Below, piece by piece: positions 31,331-39,601 of a stretch of 64,000 nucleotides of DNA. Position 1 is the stretch's first letter. Every line of letters starts with the position of its first letter. This DNA comes from Oscillibacter sp. Lineage in GTDB: Bacteria > Bacillota > Clostridia > Oscillospirales > Oscillospiraceae. Position numbers and translations under genes: made by a program. The DNA is taken from the NCBI GenBank assembly GCA_022652815.1, contig JALCRR010000001.1:1-64000 (forward strand), given 5' to 3'. The notes beneath the pieces are model-generated. The model made no database searches. It had not been told where the DNA came from and saw only the letters and a list, made by a program, of their open reading frames with translations.

Positions 31331-32368
31331 TTAGGCCTCAGTGGATTCAATCGCCTTAGCGGCAATCTCGTCGGGAACGGTGATGTTCATGGCGGCTAGC
31401 GCCTCGGAATTCACATAGATGCCGTACTCGCTGATGGTTTCAAAGGGCGTGTCGTCGCAAGTGGTTGCGCCGGTGAGGATCTTCGCGGCCATAATGCCGG
31501 TCTGAATGCCCAGCTGATAGTAGTCAATGCCGGCGGCGGCCACGCAACCGATCTTGACCTGCTCGACTTCGGAGCCGTAGACGGGGATTCCGGCCTCATT
31601 GGTCTTTTCCAGAATAGAGGAGAGCACGCCCACCACGTTGTTGTCGGTTAAGTTGGACAGGCAGTCGACCTTGTCGGCGATCAGCTTGTCGGCGGCCTGG
31701 GTGACTTCGGACTGGGCGGTGACGCCGATCTCGTCAATGGTGAAGCCGTAGTCGCCGGCCTTCTCCTTATACTCGGCAATGGCGGAGACGGAGTTGGGCT
31801 CGGACGTGGTGTAGATGATGCCGATGGTCTTGGCGTCGGGCTGCATCTGGCGAATCAGATCCAGCTGTGCCTCCACCGGCAGCTTGTCGGAGGTGCCGGT
31901 GCAGTTGCCGGCGGTCAAGTTGGCGGCTTCGGGATCGGTGACGGCGGTGAAGATCACGGGAATGTTCTTATCCTCGGCTGCGGCGTAGCAGGCGATGGCG
32001 GAGGGCGTTGCGATGCCCACCATCAAATCGCAGTTCTCTGCGGAAAAGCTCTGGGCGATCTGGGTGTCGATGGAATCATCGAACTGTGCGTTCTGGTAAT
32101 CCAGCGTGATGTTGTCGGCGGTCAGCAGACCGGAGTCGGTCAAGCCCTGCAAAAAGCCCTCGCGGCAGTTGTCCAGAGAGGCGTGTTCGCCGTACTGGGC
32201 AAGGCCGATCGTATAGTGTGCGTCGGATGCGGCGCCGGAAGCGGCGGCAGATGCGCCGGCAGAAGCGGCGGAAGAAGCTGCGCCGGTGGAGCCGCAGGCG
32301 GCGAGGGAAGCGGTCATGGTCAGTGCCAGAGCGGCAGTCAGAAGCTTTTTAAAAGTGTTGTTTTTCAT
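31331..32368 (-). CDS. trpX-like: ABC transporter substrate-binding lipoprotein, probable tryptophan type (TrpX-like)
   Basis: Lipobox LAACG, YTIGLAQYGEHASLDNCREGFLQGL; preceded by a UGG T-box and a Trp-rich uORF. Confidence 0.87.
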   Translation of the reverse strand: MKNNTFKKLLTAALALTMTASLAACGSTGAASSAASAGASAAASGAASDAHYTIGLAQYGEHASLDNCREGFLQGLTDSGLLTADNITLDYQNAQFDDSIDTQIAQSFSAENCDLMVGIATPSAIACYAAAEDKNIPVIFTAVTDPEAANLTAGNCTGTSDKLPVEAQLDLIRQMQPDAKTIGIIYTTSEPNSVSAIAEYKEKAGDYGFTIDEIGVTAQSEVTQAADKLIADKVDCLSNLTDNNVVGVLSSILEKTNEAGIPVYGSEVEQVKIGCVAAAGIDYYQLGIQTGIMAAKILTGATTCDDTPFETISEYGIYVNSEALAAMNITVPDEIAAKAIESTEA

Positions 32369-32475
32369 AGTTGGGATTCCTTTCTAAAGTCCGTATGGAC
32401 GGATGATGTTGTGTTGTTGAATGTGTGAAAATCGAACCAGCACCATCGGCGCCATCGTTTTGTTAAAAGGTTCAT
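32365..32475 (-). CDS. Putative Trp-rich leader peptide MNLLTKRWRRWCWFDFHTFNNTTSSVHTDFRKESQL
   Basis: ATG at 32475 preceded by AAAAGGAGTTTTGAAC; Trp codons 8, 11 and 13; stop TGA overlaps the SBP start (ATGA). Not in the ORF track. Confidence 0.6.
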   Translation of the reverse strand: MNLLTKRWRRWCWFDFHTFNNTTSSVHTDFRKESQL

Positions 32476-32604
32476 GTTCAAAACTCCTTTTCAAGAGGTA
32501 AAAGCGTATTTGGGCAACGAAGCAGCGAAGCGGATTCCAGCCATAAAAATCGGTTGCCGCGCAGCGGCGAGATTTTTGGCCATTTAATTTTTTGTTGCAG
32601 GGCA

Positions 32605-32870
32605 ACAAAAAAAGCCCTATCCCAATATCATTGGGACAAGACTTCCATCCTGCGGTACCACCCAAGTTGACGCGATTGCGCCCGCTCGTTTCAGAGAACC
32701 AACATTCTCTGCCGCGCTGGTAACGGGTGCGGCTCCCGTCAGACACTACTTGCCCTGCGGCTTTCGTTCTGCCCTCACAAGTCCATTCACCGGAAAGTCC
32801 TCTGCCGTGATCCCACCATCCACAGCTCTCTGAAAGGTTGCCCAACCGGATACTACTCTTGCTCAGCGGT
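32605..32870 (-). promoter_or_regulatory. T-box leader (tryptophan, specifier UGG)
   Basis: Minus strand has GAGTAGTA, CAGAGAGC, GTGAA-TGG-AC (specifier at 32783-32785), GGGTGGTACCGCAGG antiterminator and terminator AGTCTTGTCCCAAT-gat-ATTGGGATAGGGCTTTTTTT. Confidence 0.92.
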
Positions 32871-32892
32871 TTGTTTTGTTTGATTGTTTTGC

Positions 32893-32921
32893 ATTATATG
32901 CGCCCAGAGATTGGAAGTCAA
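32893..32921 (-). promoter_or_regulatory. Sigma-A promoter of the Trp T-box operon
   Basis: TTGACT-N17-TATAAT on the minus strand. Confidence 0.8.
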
Positions 32922-33044
32922 TCGTCATTTTACACAAATCGGCGCTTTAAACAAAAAAAGTGAAAATCGAAACAGCCCGGAAAACGGGAAGGAAGATAGC
33001 CACGCGGTGCGGGCGGTTGTCGCCGCCCGCACCGGAGAATCTAA

Positions 33045-33839
33045 TCAAGACAGCAGGACGGAATCGGTTTCTTCCTGCACACCGGCAACCTCGGCAAACT
33101 TTTGCAGCAGGTCGGCCTTGGTGAGCTTCTTTTTCTCCTCACCCTCGATGTCCAGAATGATGCGTCCCTCGTTCATCATGATGATGCGGTTGCCGTGGGC
33201 AATCGCGTCTTTCATGTTGTGGGTAATCATCATGGCGGTGAGGCCGTTTTCCTGCACGATGGTGTCGGACAGCTCCAGCACCTTGGCGGCAGTGGCGGGG
33301 TCCAGTGCGGCGGTGTGCTCGTCCAGAAGCAGAAGCTTCGGCTTTTGCAGCGCCGCCATTAAAAGCGTCAGCGCTTGACGCTGACCGCCGGAGAGCAGAC
33401 CGACCTTGCTGGTCATGCGATCCTCAAGCCCCAGACCCAGCGTCTTGAGCTTCTCGCGGTAGAGCGTGCGCTCCGCCTTGGTGACGCCCCAGCCCAGACC
33501 CCGCTTTTTGCCGCGGCGATAGGCCAGTGCCAGATTTTCCTCGATCTGCATATTGGGCGCAGTACCCATCATGGGGTCTTGAAACACGCGGCCGATGAGC
33601 CGTGCCCGCTGATATTCGGCGAGGCCGGTCACATCCTCGCCGTCGATGACGATGGAGCCGCTGTCTACCGGCCACACGCCGGCAACCGCATTGAGCATGG
33701 TGGATTTGCCGGCGCCGTTGCCACCGATCACGGTAACAAAATCGCCCTCCTTCAAGTGCAGATTCAGATTGACGAGGGCTTTCTTTTCGTTGATGGTGCC
33801 GGGGTTGAACGTCTTGGAGACGTGATTGATGTCAAGCAT
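33045..33839 (-). CDS. ABC transporter ATP-binding protein (TrpXYZ-type operon 2)
   Basis: IGGNGAGKSTMLNAVAG, LSGGQRQALTLLMA, LLLDEHTAALDPATA. Confidence 0.92.
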   Translation of the reverse strand: MLDINHVSKTFNPGTINEKKALVNLNLHLKEGDFVTVIGGNGAGKSTMLNAVAGVWPVDSGSIVIDGEDVTGLAEYQRARLIGRVFQDPMMGTAPNMQIEENLALAYRRGKKRGLGWGVTKAERTLYREKLKTLGLGLEDRMTSKVGLLSGGQRQALTLLMAALQKPKLLLLDEHTAALDPATAAKVLELSDTIVQENGLTAMMITHNMKDAIAHGNRIIMMNEGRIILDIEGEEKKKLTKADLLQKFAEVAGVQEETDSVLLS

Positions 33840-34809
33840 GAGTGGTTCCCTCCTCTTTCAGCGCAGCTTTTCCGGCTTGGCGGAAGGAGCTTTTGGCCTG
33901 CTTTTGCAGATACGGAACGGCCAGGAAAACGGCAACCACTGCGGCGGTGAAGAGCTTCAAATCGTTGGAGGGCAGCCGCAGCCACAGCACCACGCCCACG
34001 ACGACGTAGTACACGATGCCACCGATGACCAAGAAGATCAGACGGGTGGAGAAGCTGGAGCCCTTTCGGAAGAATGCGTCGCACAGCGTCTCGCCGATGA
34101 TGACGGCGGCGAGGCCGATGACGATGGAGCCGCGGCCCATGTTGATGTCGGAAAATCCTTGATACTGGGCCATCAGACCGCCGGAGAGCGCCACCAGGGC
34201 GTTGGAAATGGCAAGGCCTAATACTTTCATGGAGTTGATGTTGATACCCTGCGCCCGGGACATGGCGGGGTTGGAGCCGGTGGCGCGGATGGCGGAGCCT
34301 TGCTCCGTGCCGAAGTACCAGTACAAAACGGCAATGATGACCGCTGCAGCCACAGCGCCCACGATGATGGCCTTGGGCACATGGCGCAGGGAAATCAGCA
34401 GCGCGTACTGATCCGGATTCACGGACTTGTTGGCGGCGCCCTTCCAGCCGCCCATGATGTGCAGGTTGACGGAGTACAGGGCGAACTGGGTCAGAATGCC
34501 GGCCAGAATGGCCGGAATGCCCAGCTTGGTGTGCAGCAGACCGGTGACAAGACCGGCCAGCAGTCCGGCGACGATGGCAACCAACAGCGCTGCCCATGCG
34601 GGGCAGCCCATCAAAATCAGCGTGACGGTGACCGCACCGCCGGTGGTGAAGGAACCGTCCACCGTCAGATCGGCGATGTCCAAAAGTCGGAAGGTAATGT
34701 AAACGCCCAGAGCCATCAGGCCCCAGACAATGCCCTGCGCCACGCTGCCGGGAATCCCTTTAATTAGGTTGGCCGGATTCAGTGACGCGAAATATGCGGC
34801 AATACTCAT
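33832..34809 (-). CDS. ABC transporter permease (TrpXYZ-type operon 2)
   Basis: AQGIVWGLMALGVYITFRLLDIADLTVDGSFTTGGAV; paralogue of 30358..31242. Confidence 0.9.
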   Translation of the reverse strand: MSIAAYFASLNPANLIKGIPGSVAQGIVWGLMALGVYITFRLLDIADLTVDGSFTTGGAVTVTLILMGCPAWAALLVAIVAGLLAGLVTGLLHTKLGIPAILAGILTQFALYSVNLHIMGGWKGAANKSVNPDQYALLISLRHVPKAIIVGAVAAAVIIAVLYWYFGTEQGSAIRATGSNPAMSRAQGININSMKVLGLAISNALVALSGGLMAQYQGFSDINMGRGSIVIGLAAVIIGETLCDAFFRKGSSFSTRLIFLVIGGIVYYVVVGVVLWLRLPSNDLKLFTAAVVAVFLAVPYLQKQAKSSFRQAGKAALKEEGTTHA

Positions 34810-34957
34810 GGTGTCCTCTCCTTTTGCGTTGTTTCTTCGGTCGGGGACAGGGGAACGGGTCTCGGAACCCCGTTCCCCCAACCCCGAAGGGCTGGGGATA
34901 ATCAGCAGGGGAAACGCCGTCCGAGCGGCGTTCCCCCTACATAATTACAAGGGAAGC

Positions 34958-35965
34958 TTAGGCGGCAATGGCCACATAGTCGCTGGGAGGCGTGATGCCC
35001 AGAGCGGCGCAGATGGTCTCGTTGTACTCCTTGGTGAACTGGGGAGCAAACTGAATGTCCATCGTGGCGGGGTCAGCGCCGTTCACCAGAATCTCGTATG
35101 CCATCTCGCCGGTGGCATAGCCCAGATCATAGTAGCTGATAGAGAGAGTCGCCACGCCGCAGCCGGAGCAGATGCCTTCCTCACCGGCAACAATGGGGAT
35201 GCCGGCGGGCTGGGCAACGTTGTTGATGGCCTCGGCGCAGGAGGCGGCGGTGTTGTCAGTGGGGATGTACAGCACTTCGTTTTCGCCGCAGGCGGTGGTG
35301 GTGACGGCGGCAACGTCGTTGGAGTCAGAGAACGCATAGGCGGTCACGGTGTAGCCCGCATCCTCCAGGAACGGAGTGATGGTCTCCACTTGATAGGCGG
35401 AGTTGGCCTCGGCGGAGCAGTACAGAATGCCCACGGTCTTGGCGTCGGGGAACAGCTCCTTGATCATGCTGGCCTGACCGTCCAGGGGAGCAAGGTCAGA
35501 GGTGCCGGAGATGTTGGTGCCGGTGGCGCCGGTCCAGCCGGAGATGCTCAGCGCGGAGCCGTAATCGGTGACGGAGGTGCCCAGAATGGGGGTTTCGCTG
35601 GTGGCGGCGGCAGCGGCTTGCAGGGCGGGTGTTGCGTTGGCCATAATTAGGTCGTCTCCACTGGAGACGAAGCCGTTGCAGATGGTGGCGCAGGTGGCGG
35701 AATCGCCGGCAGCGTTCTGCTCGTCAAAGGTCACGCTGTCACCCAGCTTTTTGGTCAGAGCGTCCTTAAAGCCCTGGGTTGCGGCGTCCAGAGCCGGATG
35801 CTGAACCAGCTGGCAGATGCCGACGGTGTAGCTTTCGCCGGAAGCGGCTGCGCTGGCGGAGGCGGATGCGCCGGCAGATGCGGCGGGAGCGGAGCTGGAG
35901 CCGCAGGCTGCCAGACTCAGAGCCATACAGGCTGCCAGAAGGGTTGCAAGAATCTTCTTTTTCAT
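34958..35965 (-). CDS. ABC transporter substrate-binding lipoprotein (operon 2)
   Basis: Lipobox LAACGSSSAP, YTVGICQLVQHPALDAATQGFKDAL; ABC_sub_bind-type. Confidence 0.9.
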   Translation of the reverse strand: MKKKILATLLAACMALSLAACGSSSAPAASAGASASASAAASGESYTVGICQLVQHPALDAATQGFKDALTKKLGDSVTFDEQNAAGDSATCATICNGFVSSGDDLIMANATPALQAAAAATSETPILGTSVTDYGSALSISGWTGATGTNISGTSDLAPLDGQASMIKELFPDAKTVGILYCSAEANSAYQVETITPFLEDAGYTVTAYAFSDSNDVAAVTTTACGENEVLYIPTDNTAASCAEAINNVAQPAGIPIVAGEEGICSGCGVATLSISYYDLGYATGEMAYEILVNGADPATMDIQFAPQFTKEYNETICAALGITPPSDYVAIAA

Positions 35966-36013
35966 GGTGACAATCTCCTTTTAAAAATGATTTTTCATTT
36001 GAAAGCATATTAT

Positions 36014-36046
36014 AAAAAGCGGCTCTGTCCGAAAGAACAGAGCCGC
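36014..36046 (-). terminator. Intrinsic terminator upstream of operon 2 (candidate attenuator)
   Basis: Minus strand GCGGCTCTGT-tctttcgg-ACAGAGCCGC followed by TTTTT. Confidence 0.85.
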
Positions 36047-36076
36047 CTTCCATACAAAATGTTCAGCGTGTCCCGG

Positions 36077-36193
36077 TCATTCAGCCAGCCCTGTGCATTT
36101 CCCGTTCAAGGTACGGTAATAACGGCCCGCAAAGCGGACCTGCATAAAGGCGTAATAGGAGGACAGCCCATGAACGATCTGATTCTTTGCCAT
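36077..36193 (-). CDS. Putative 38-aa leader peptide MAKNQIVHGLSSYYAFMQVRFAGRYYRTLNGKCTGLAE
   Basis: ATG preceded by AAGGAGGAACACATC; YY pairs at 13-14 and 25-26; followed 30 nt later by the intrinsic terminator. Confidence 0.6.
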   Translation of the reverse strand: MAKNQIVHGLSSYYAFMQVRFAGRYYRTLNGKCTGLAE

Positions 36194-36438
36194 GATGTGT
36201 TCCTCCTTCTGCCTTTTGGCTGAATGCGGTAAAAACCGCGCTTGATTTACTTTTACAGCATAAAGCTTTAAAGCCATAAATTCAACCGTCAAATTACACA
36301 AAAACTTTTCTTCATTCTCCGCCTTCTGGCAAAAAAGCGCGAAAAAAGAATCGCAAGCTCCTGCAAAGACCCTCTTTTTCCCAGTGGGCAGTTTGCCAGA
36401 AGGCTGTGAATTCCCTGGAAAAACCACGCCGCCAAGAA

Positions 36439-36467
36439 TTGACTTTTGCAGACCTGTGTGCTATATT
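36439..36467 (+). promoter_or_regulatory. Candidate promoter of pyrG
   Basis: TTGACT-N17-TATATT. Confidence 0.7.
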
Positions 36468-36677
36468 AGACGGAGTATTTTGATTGTGCAAAGCGGCGAT
36501 TTGCGGCAAAAACCGCAGAAATTCCATCAAAAAAAGAAGATAAACGCGACACCGCGGATCGCAGCTGAAGGCCCTTGAAATCGAAGGGACTTTTGGCCGC
36601 AAAATCCGGCGGTGCTTTTATTTTTTGTCGCGGCGGCGCAGTTGGAGAGAGAAATTACAAAGGGTAAGGTGAGGGTT

Positions 36678-38285
36678 ATGTCAACCAAATTCGTATTCGT
36701 GACCGGCGGTGTGGTGTCCGGCCTCGGCAAGGGAATCTGCGCAGCTTCTCTGGGCCGTCTGCTCAAGCAGCGGGGACTTTCCGTCCGCAACCAGAAGTTT
36801 GATCCTTATATTAATGTGGACCCGGGCACTATGAGCCCCTATCAGCACGGCGAGGTGTTCGTCACCGACGACGGCGCCGAGACGGATCTGGATTTGGGCC
36901 ATTACGAGCGGTTCGTGGATGAAACGCTGTCCGGCAATTCCTCCATCTCCTCCGGTAAGATTTACTGGAGTGTGCTGAACCGGGAGCGCCGGGGCGACTA
37001 TCTGGGCGCCACCGTGCAGATCATTCCTCACATTACCAATGAAATCAAGAGCCGCATTTACTCCATGGAGTCCGACGATGTGGACGTGGTCATCTCCGAA
37101 ATCGGCGGCACCGTGGGCGATATCGAGTCCCAGCCGTTTCTGGAGGCCATCCGCCAGGTGGCAGCCGAGCGGGGACGGGAGAACGTGCTCTTTGTCCACG
37201 TCTCTTTGATTGTGGAGATCCCCGGTTCCGGCGAGCTAAAGAGCAAGCCCACCCAGCACTCCGTCAAGGAGCTGCTGAGCCTTGGCATCCAGCCGGACGT
37301 GCTGGTGTGCCGGTGCGATGTGCCCATCACGGACGACATTCGCCGCAAGATCAGCCTGTTTTGCAATGTGGAGCAGGACTGCGTCATTCAAAACTCCACG
37401 GCGGAGACACTGTATGAGGTGCCGCTGCTGATGGCCAGAGAGGGTCTGGACGAGGTGGTCTGCCGCAAGCTGGGCCTTTCTACGCCGAAGCCCGACCTAA
37501 CCGAGTGGACCCAGATGGTCCAGCGGGAGAAAAACGCCCACCGTAAGGTGCGGATTGCGCTGGTGGGAAAATACACCCAGCTGCATGACGCATATCTCTC
37601 CGTGGTGGAATCCCTCGCCCATGCCGGCACGGCAAATGACGCCATTGTGGACATCAAGTGGGTGGACTCGGAAACTCTGACGGAAAAGAACGTGGCGGAC
37701 GAGCTGTCCGACGTCACCGGTATTCTGGTTCCCGGCGGCTTTGGCGACCGCGGCATCGAGGGCATGATTACCGCCGTTCGGTATGCGCGGGAACACAGCG
37801 TGCCCTATTTCGGCATCTGCCTCGGCATGCAGATGGCGGTTGTGGAATTTGCCCGGCACGTGCTGGGCTTTGAGGATGCCAATTCCGAAGAATTCAACCT
37901 GGGCAGCCAGCATCAAGTGATTGCTCTGATGCCCGATCAGGTGAACGTCACGGAAAAGGGCGGCACCATGCGTCTTGGCAAATATCCCTGCGTTCTGGTG
38001 GACGGCACCAAGAGCCGGGAGCTGTACGGCTCCCAGGAAATCTCCGAGCGCCATCGCCATCGCTTTGAGTTCAACAACGACTATCGCAAGGAGATCGAGG
38101 CCGGCGGTATGAAGTTGGCTGGTCTGTCTCCCAGCGGTCGTCTGGTGGAAATCGTGGAGCTGCCGGATCATCCCTGGTTCGTCGGCGTCCAGTTCCATCC
38201 CGAATTTAAGAGCCGTCCGAATCGCGCACAGCCTTTGTTCTACGGCTTTGTAAAGGCATCTCTGGAAAAAGCGGAGAAGAAATAA
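36678..38285 (+). CDS. pyrG: CTP synthase
   Basis: [33 protein letters not shown]; GATase [16 protein letters not shown]. Confidence 0.97.
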   Translation: MSTKFVFVTGGVVSGLGKGICAASLGRLLKQRGLSVRNQKFDPYINVDPGTMSPYQHGEVFVTDDGAETDLDLGHYERFVDETLSGNSSISSGKIYWSVLNRERRGDYLGATVQIIPHITNEIKSRIYSMESDDVDVVISEIGGTVGDIESQPFLEAIRQVAAERGRENVLFVHVSLIVEIPGSGELKSKPTQHSVKELLSLGIQPDVLVCRCDVPITDDIRRKISLFCNVEQDCVIQNSTAETLYEVPLLMAREGLDEVVCRKLGLSTPKPDLTEWTQMVQREKNAHRKVRIALVGKYTQLHDAYLSVVESLAHAGTANDAIVDIKWVDSETLTEKNVADELSDVTGILVPGGFGDRGIEGMITAVRYAREHSVPYFGICLGMQMAVVEFARHVLGFEDANSEEFNLGSQHQVIALMPDQVNVTEKGGTMRLGKYPCVLVDGTKSRELYGSQEISERHRHRFEFNNDYRKEIEAGGMKLAGLSPSGRLVEIVELPDHPWFVGVQFHPEFKSRPNRAQPLFYGFVKASLEKAEKK

Positions 38286-38378
38286 CTGCTGGGGACGGCG
38301 CTTGACCATCTAAAAAAGATGGGCTGCGGCCTTGACTGCGGGAAAAGCGCCCGCGCAGAAAGATAAGAGGGTACTGGC

Positions 38379-39452
38379 ATGAATCATTTTCGTCAAATCA
38401 CTGAAAAACTGAACGCCTACGCACTGGATGGAATGCTGCTGACCGGTGAGGCCAACCGCTTTTATGCGTCCGGCTTCCACTCCATTGCCACCGACGGCGT
38501 GGCACTGGTGACCCGCGGCAAGTCCTATTACTTTACGGACTCCCGCTATATCGAGGCGGCCAACCGCTATGTGCAGGGCGCCGAGATCCGCATGGTCAGT
38601 CGTGGCCGGGGCTACACGGTTCTGCTGGATGAGGTGATCCGTGCCCACAAGCTCCACCGTTTGGGCTACGAGGATGCCACCATGACCGTGGCGGACTATG
38701 AAACCTACCGCAAGGCACTGCCCTGCGAGCTGACGCCGGCAACCAAGCTGCTGCTGGAGCTTCGCCGGATCAAGGACGAGGAAGAGCTTCAGAACATGAT
38801 CGCCGCCCAGCGGATCGCGGAAAAGGCGATTACGGAGATTATGAACGAGATCCGTCCCGGCGTGACGGAGAAGGAAATTGCGGCGCGGATTCAGTATTTG
38901 ATGCTGCATTACGGCGCGGAGAATATGTCCTTTGACCCCATTGTCCTTACCGGAGCCAACGGCAGCCTGCCCCACGGCGTGCCCAGCGATACGAAGATCC
39001 AAAACGGCGACTTTGTCACCATGGATATCGGCTGCATTTACCACGGCTACTGTTCCGACATGACCCGTACCGTTGCCGTGGGCTTTGCAACGGAGGAGAT
39101 GCAGATGGTCTATCACACCGTCCTCTCCGCCCAGAAGGCCGGCATCGCCTCGGCGCGCGCCGGCATCTCCGGCCAGGAAATTGACGGCGTCGCCCGGAAG
39201 ATTATTTCCTCCGCCGGCTACGGGGACTACTTTGGCCACAGCTTTGGTCACGGCGTGGGCGTGGAGGTTCACGAAGCCCCCAACGCCTCCCCCAGCAACG
39301 AGCAGTTGCTTCCCGCCAACACGGTGATTTCTGCCGAACCGGGCATCTATATTCCCGGCAAGATGGGCGTCCGCATTGAGGATGTCATCGTTCTCAAGGA
39401 GAACGGCTGCCAGAATCTCACCAAGGCGCCCAAGGAACTGATGATCCTATAA
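38379..39452 (+). CDS. M24 family Xaa-Pro peptidase
   Basis: SFDPIVLTGANGSLPHG, DIGCIYHGYCSDMTRT, GHSFGHGVGVEVHEAP. Confidence 0.93.
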   Translation: MNHFRQITEKLNAYALDGMLLTGEANRFYASGFHSIATDGVALVTRGKSYYFTDSRYIEAANRYVQGAEIRMVSRGRGYTVLLDEVIRAHKLHRLGYEDATMTVADYETYRKALPCELTPATKLLLELRRIKDEEELQNMIAAQRIAEKAITEIMNEIRPGVTEKEIAARIQYLMLHYGAENMSFDPIVLTGANGSLPHGVPSDTKIQNGDFVTMDIGCIYHGYCSDMTRTVAVGFATEEMQMVYHTVLSAQKAGIASARAGISGQEIDGVARKIISSAGYGDYFGHSFGHGVGVEVHEAPNASPSNEQLLPANTVISAEPGIYIPGKMGVRIEDVIVLKENGCQNLTKAPKELMIL

Positions 39453-39460
39453 TTGATTAA

Positions 39461-39495
39461 GCGGCGATCCCGACTGTGCCGGGATCGCCGCTTTT
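39461..39495 (+). terminator. Intrinsic terminator
   Basis: GCGGCGATCCCG-actgtgc-CGGGATCGCCGC then TTTT. Confidence 0.85.
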
Positions 39496-39601
39496 GCCAA
39501 ATTTTCTTTCGCAAACGATTGCCTTTTGGGAATCGGTTGACACGGCCAAAAGGGTGCCGTAAGATGCACAGTGAAACTATGAAATGAGAGGGTCTTTCCT
39601 T

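Noticed and set aside
32384-32845. 153-aa minus-strand ORF across the T-box
   Set aside because: Spans T-box structural elements and terminator; not a protein gene. Only the short 32365-32475 ORF in another frame has a proper SD.
33764-34597. 277-aa minus-strand ORF overlapping the permease
   Set aside because: Alternative frame of a real permease/ATPase gene pair; Arg/His-rich.
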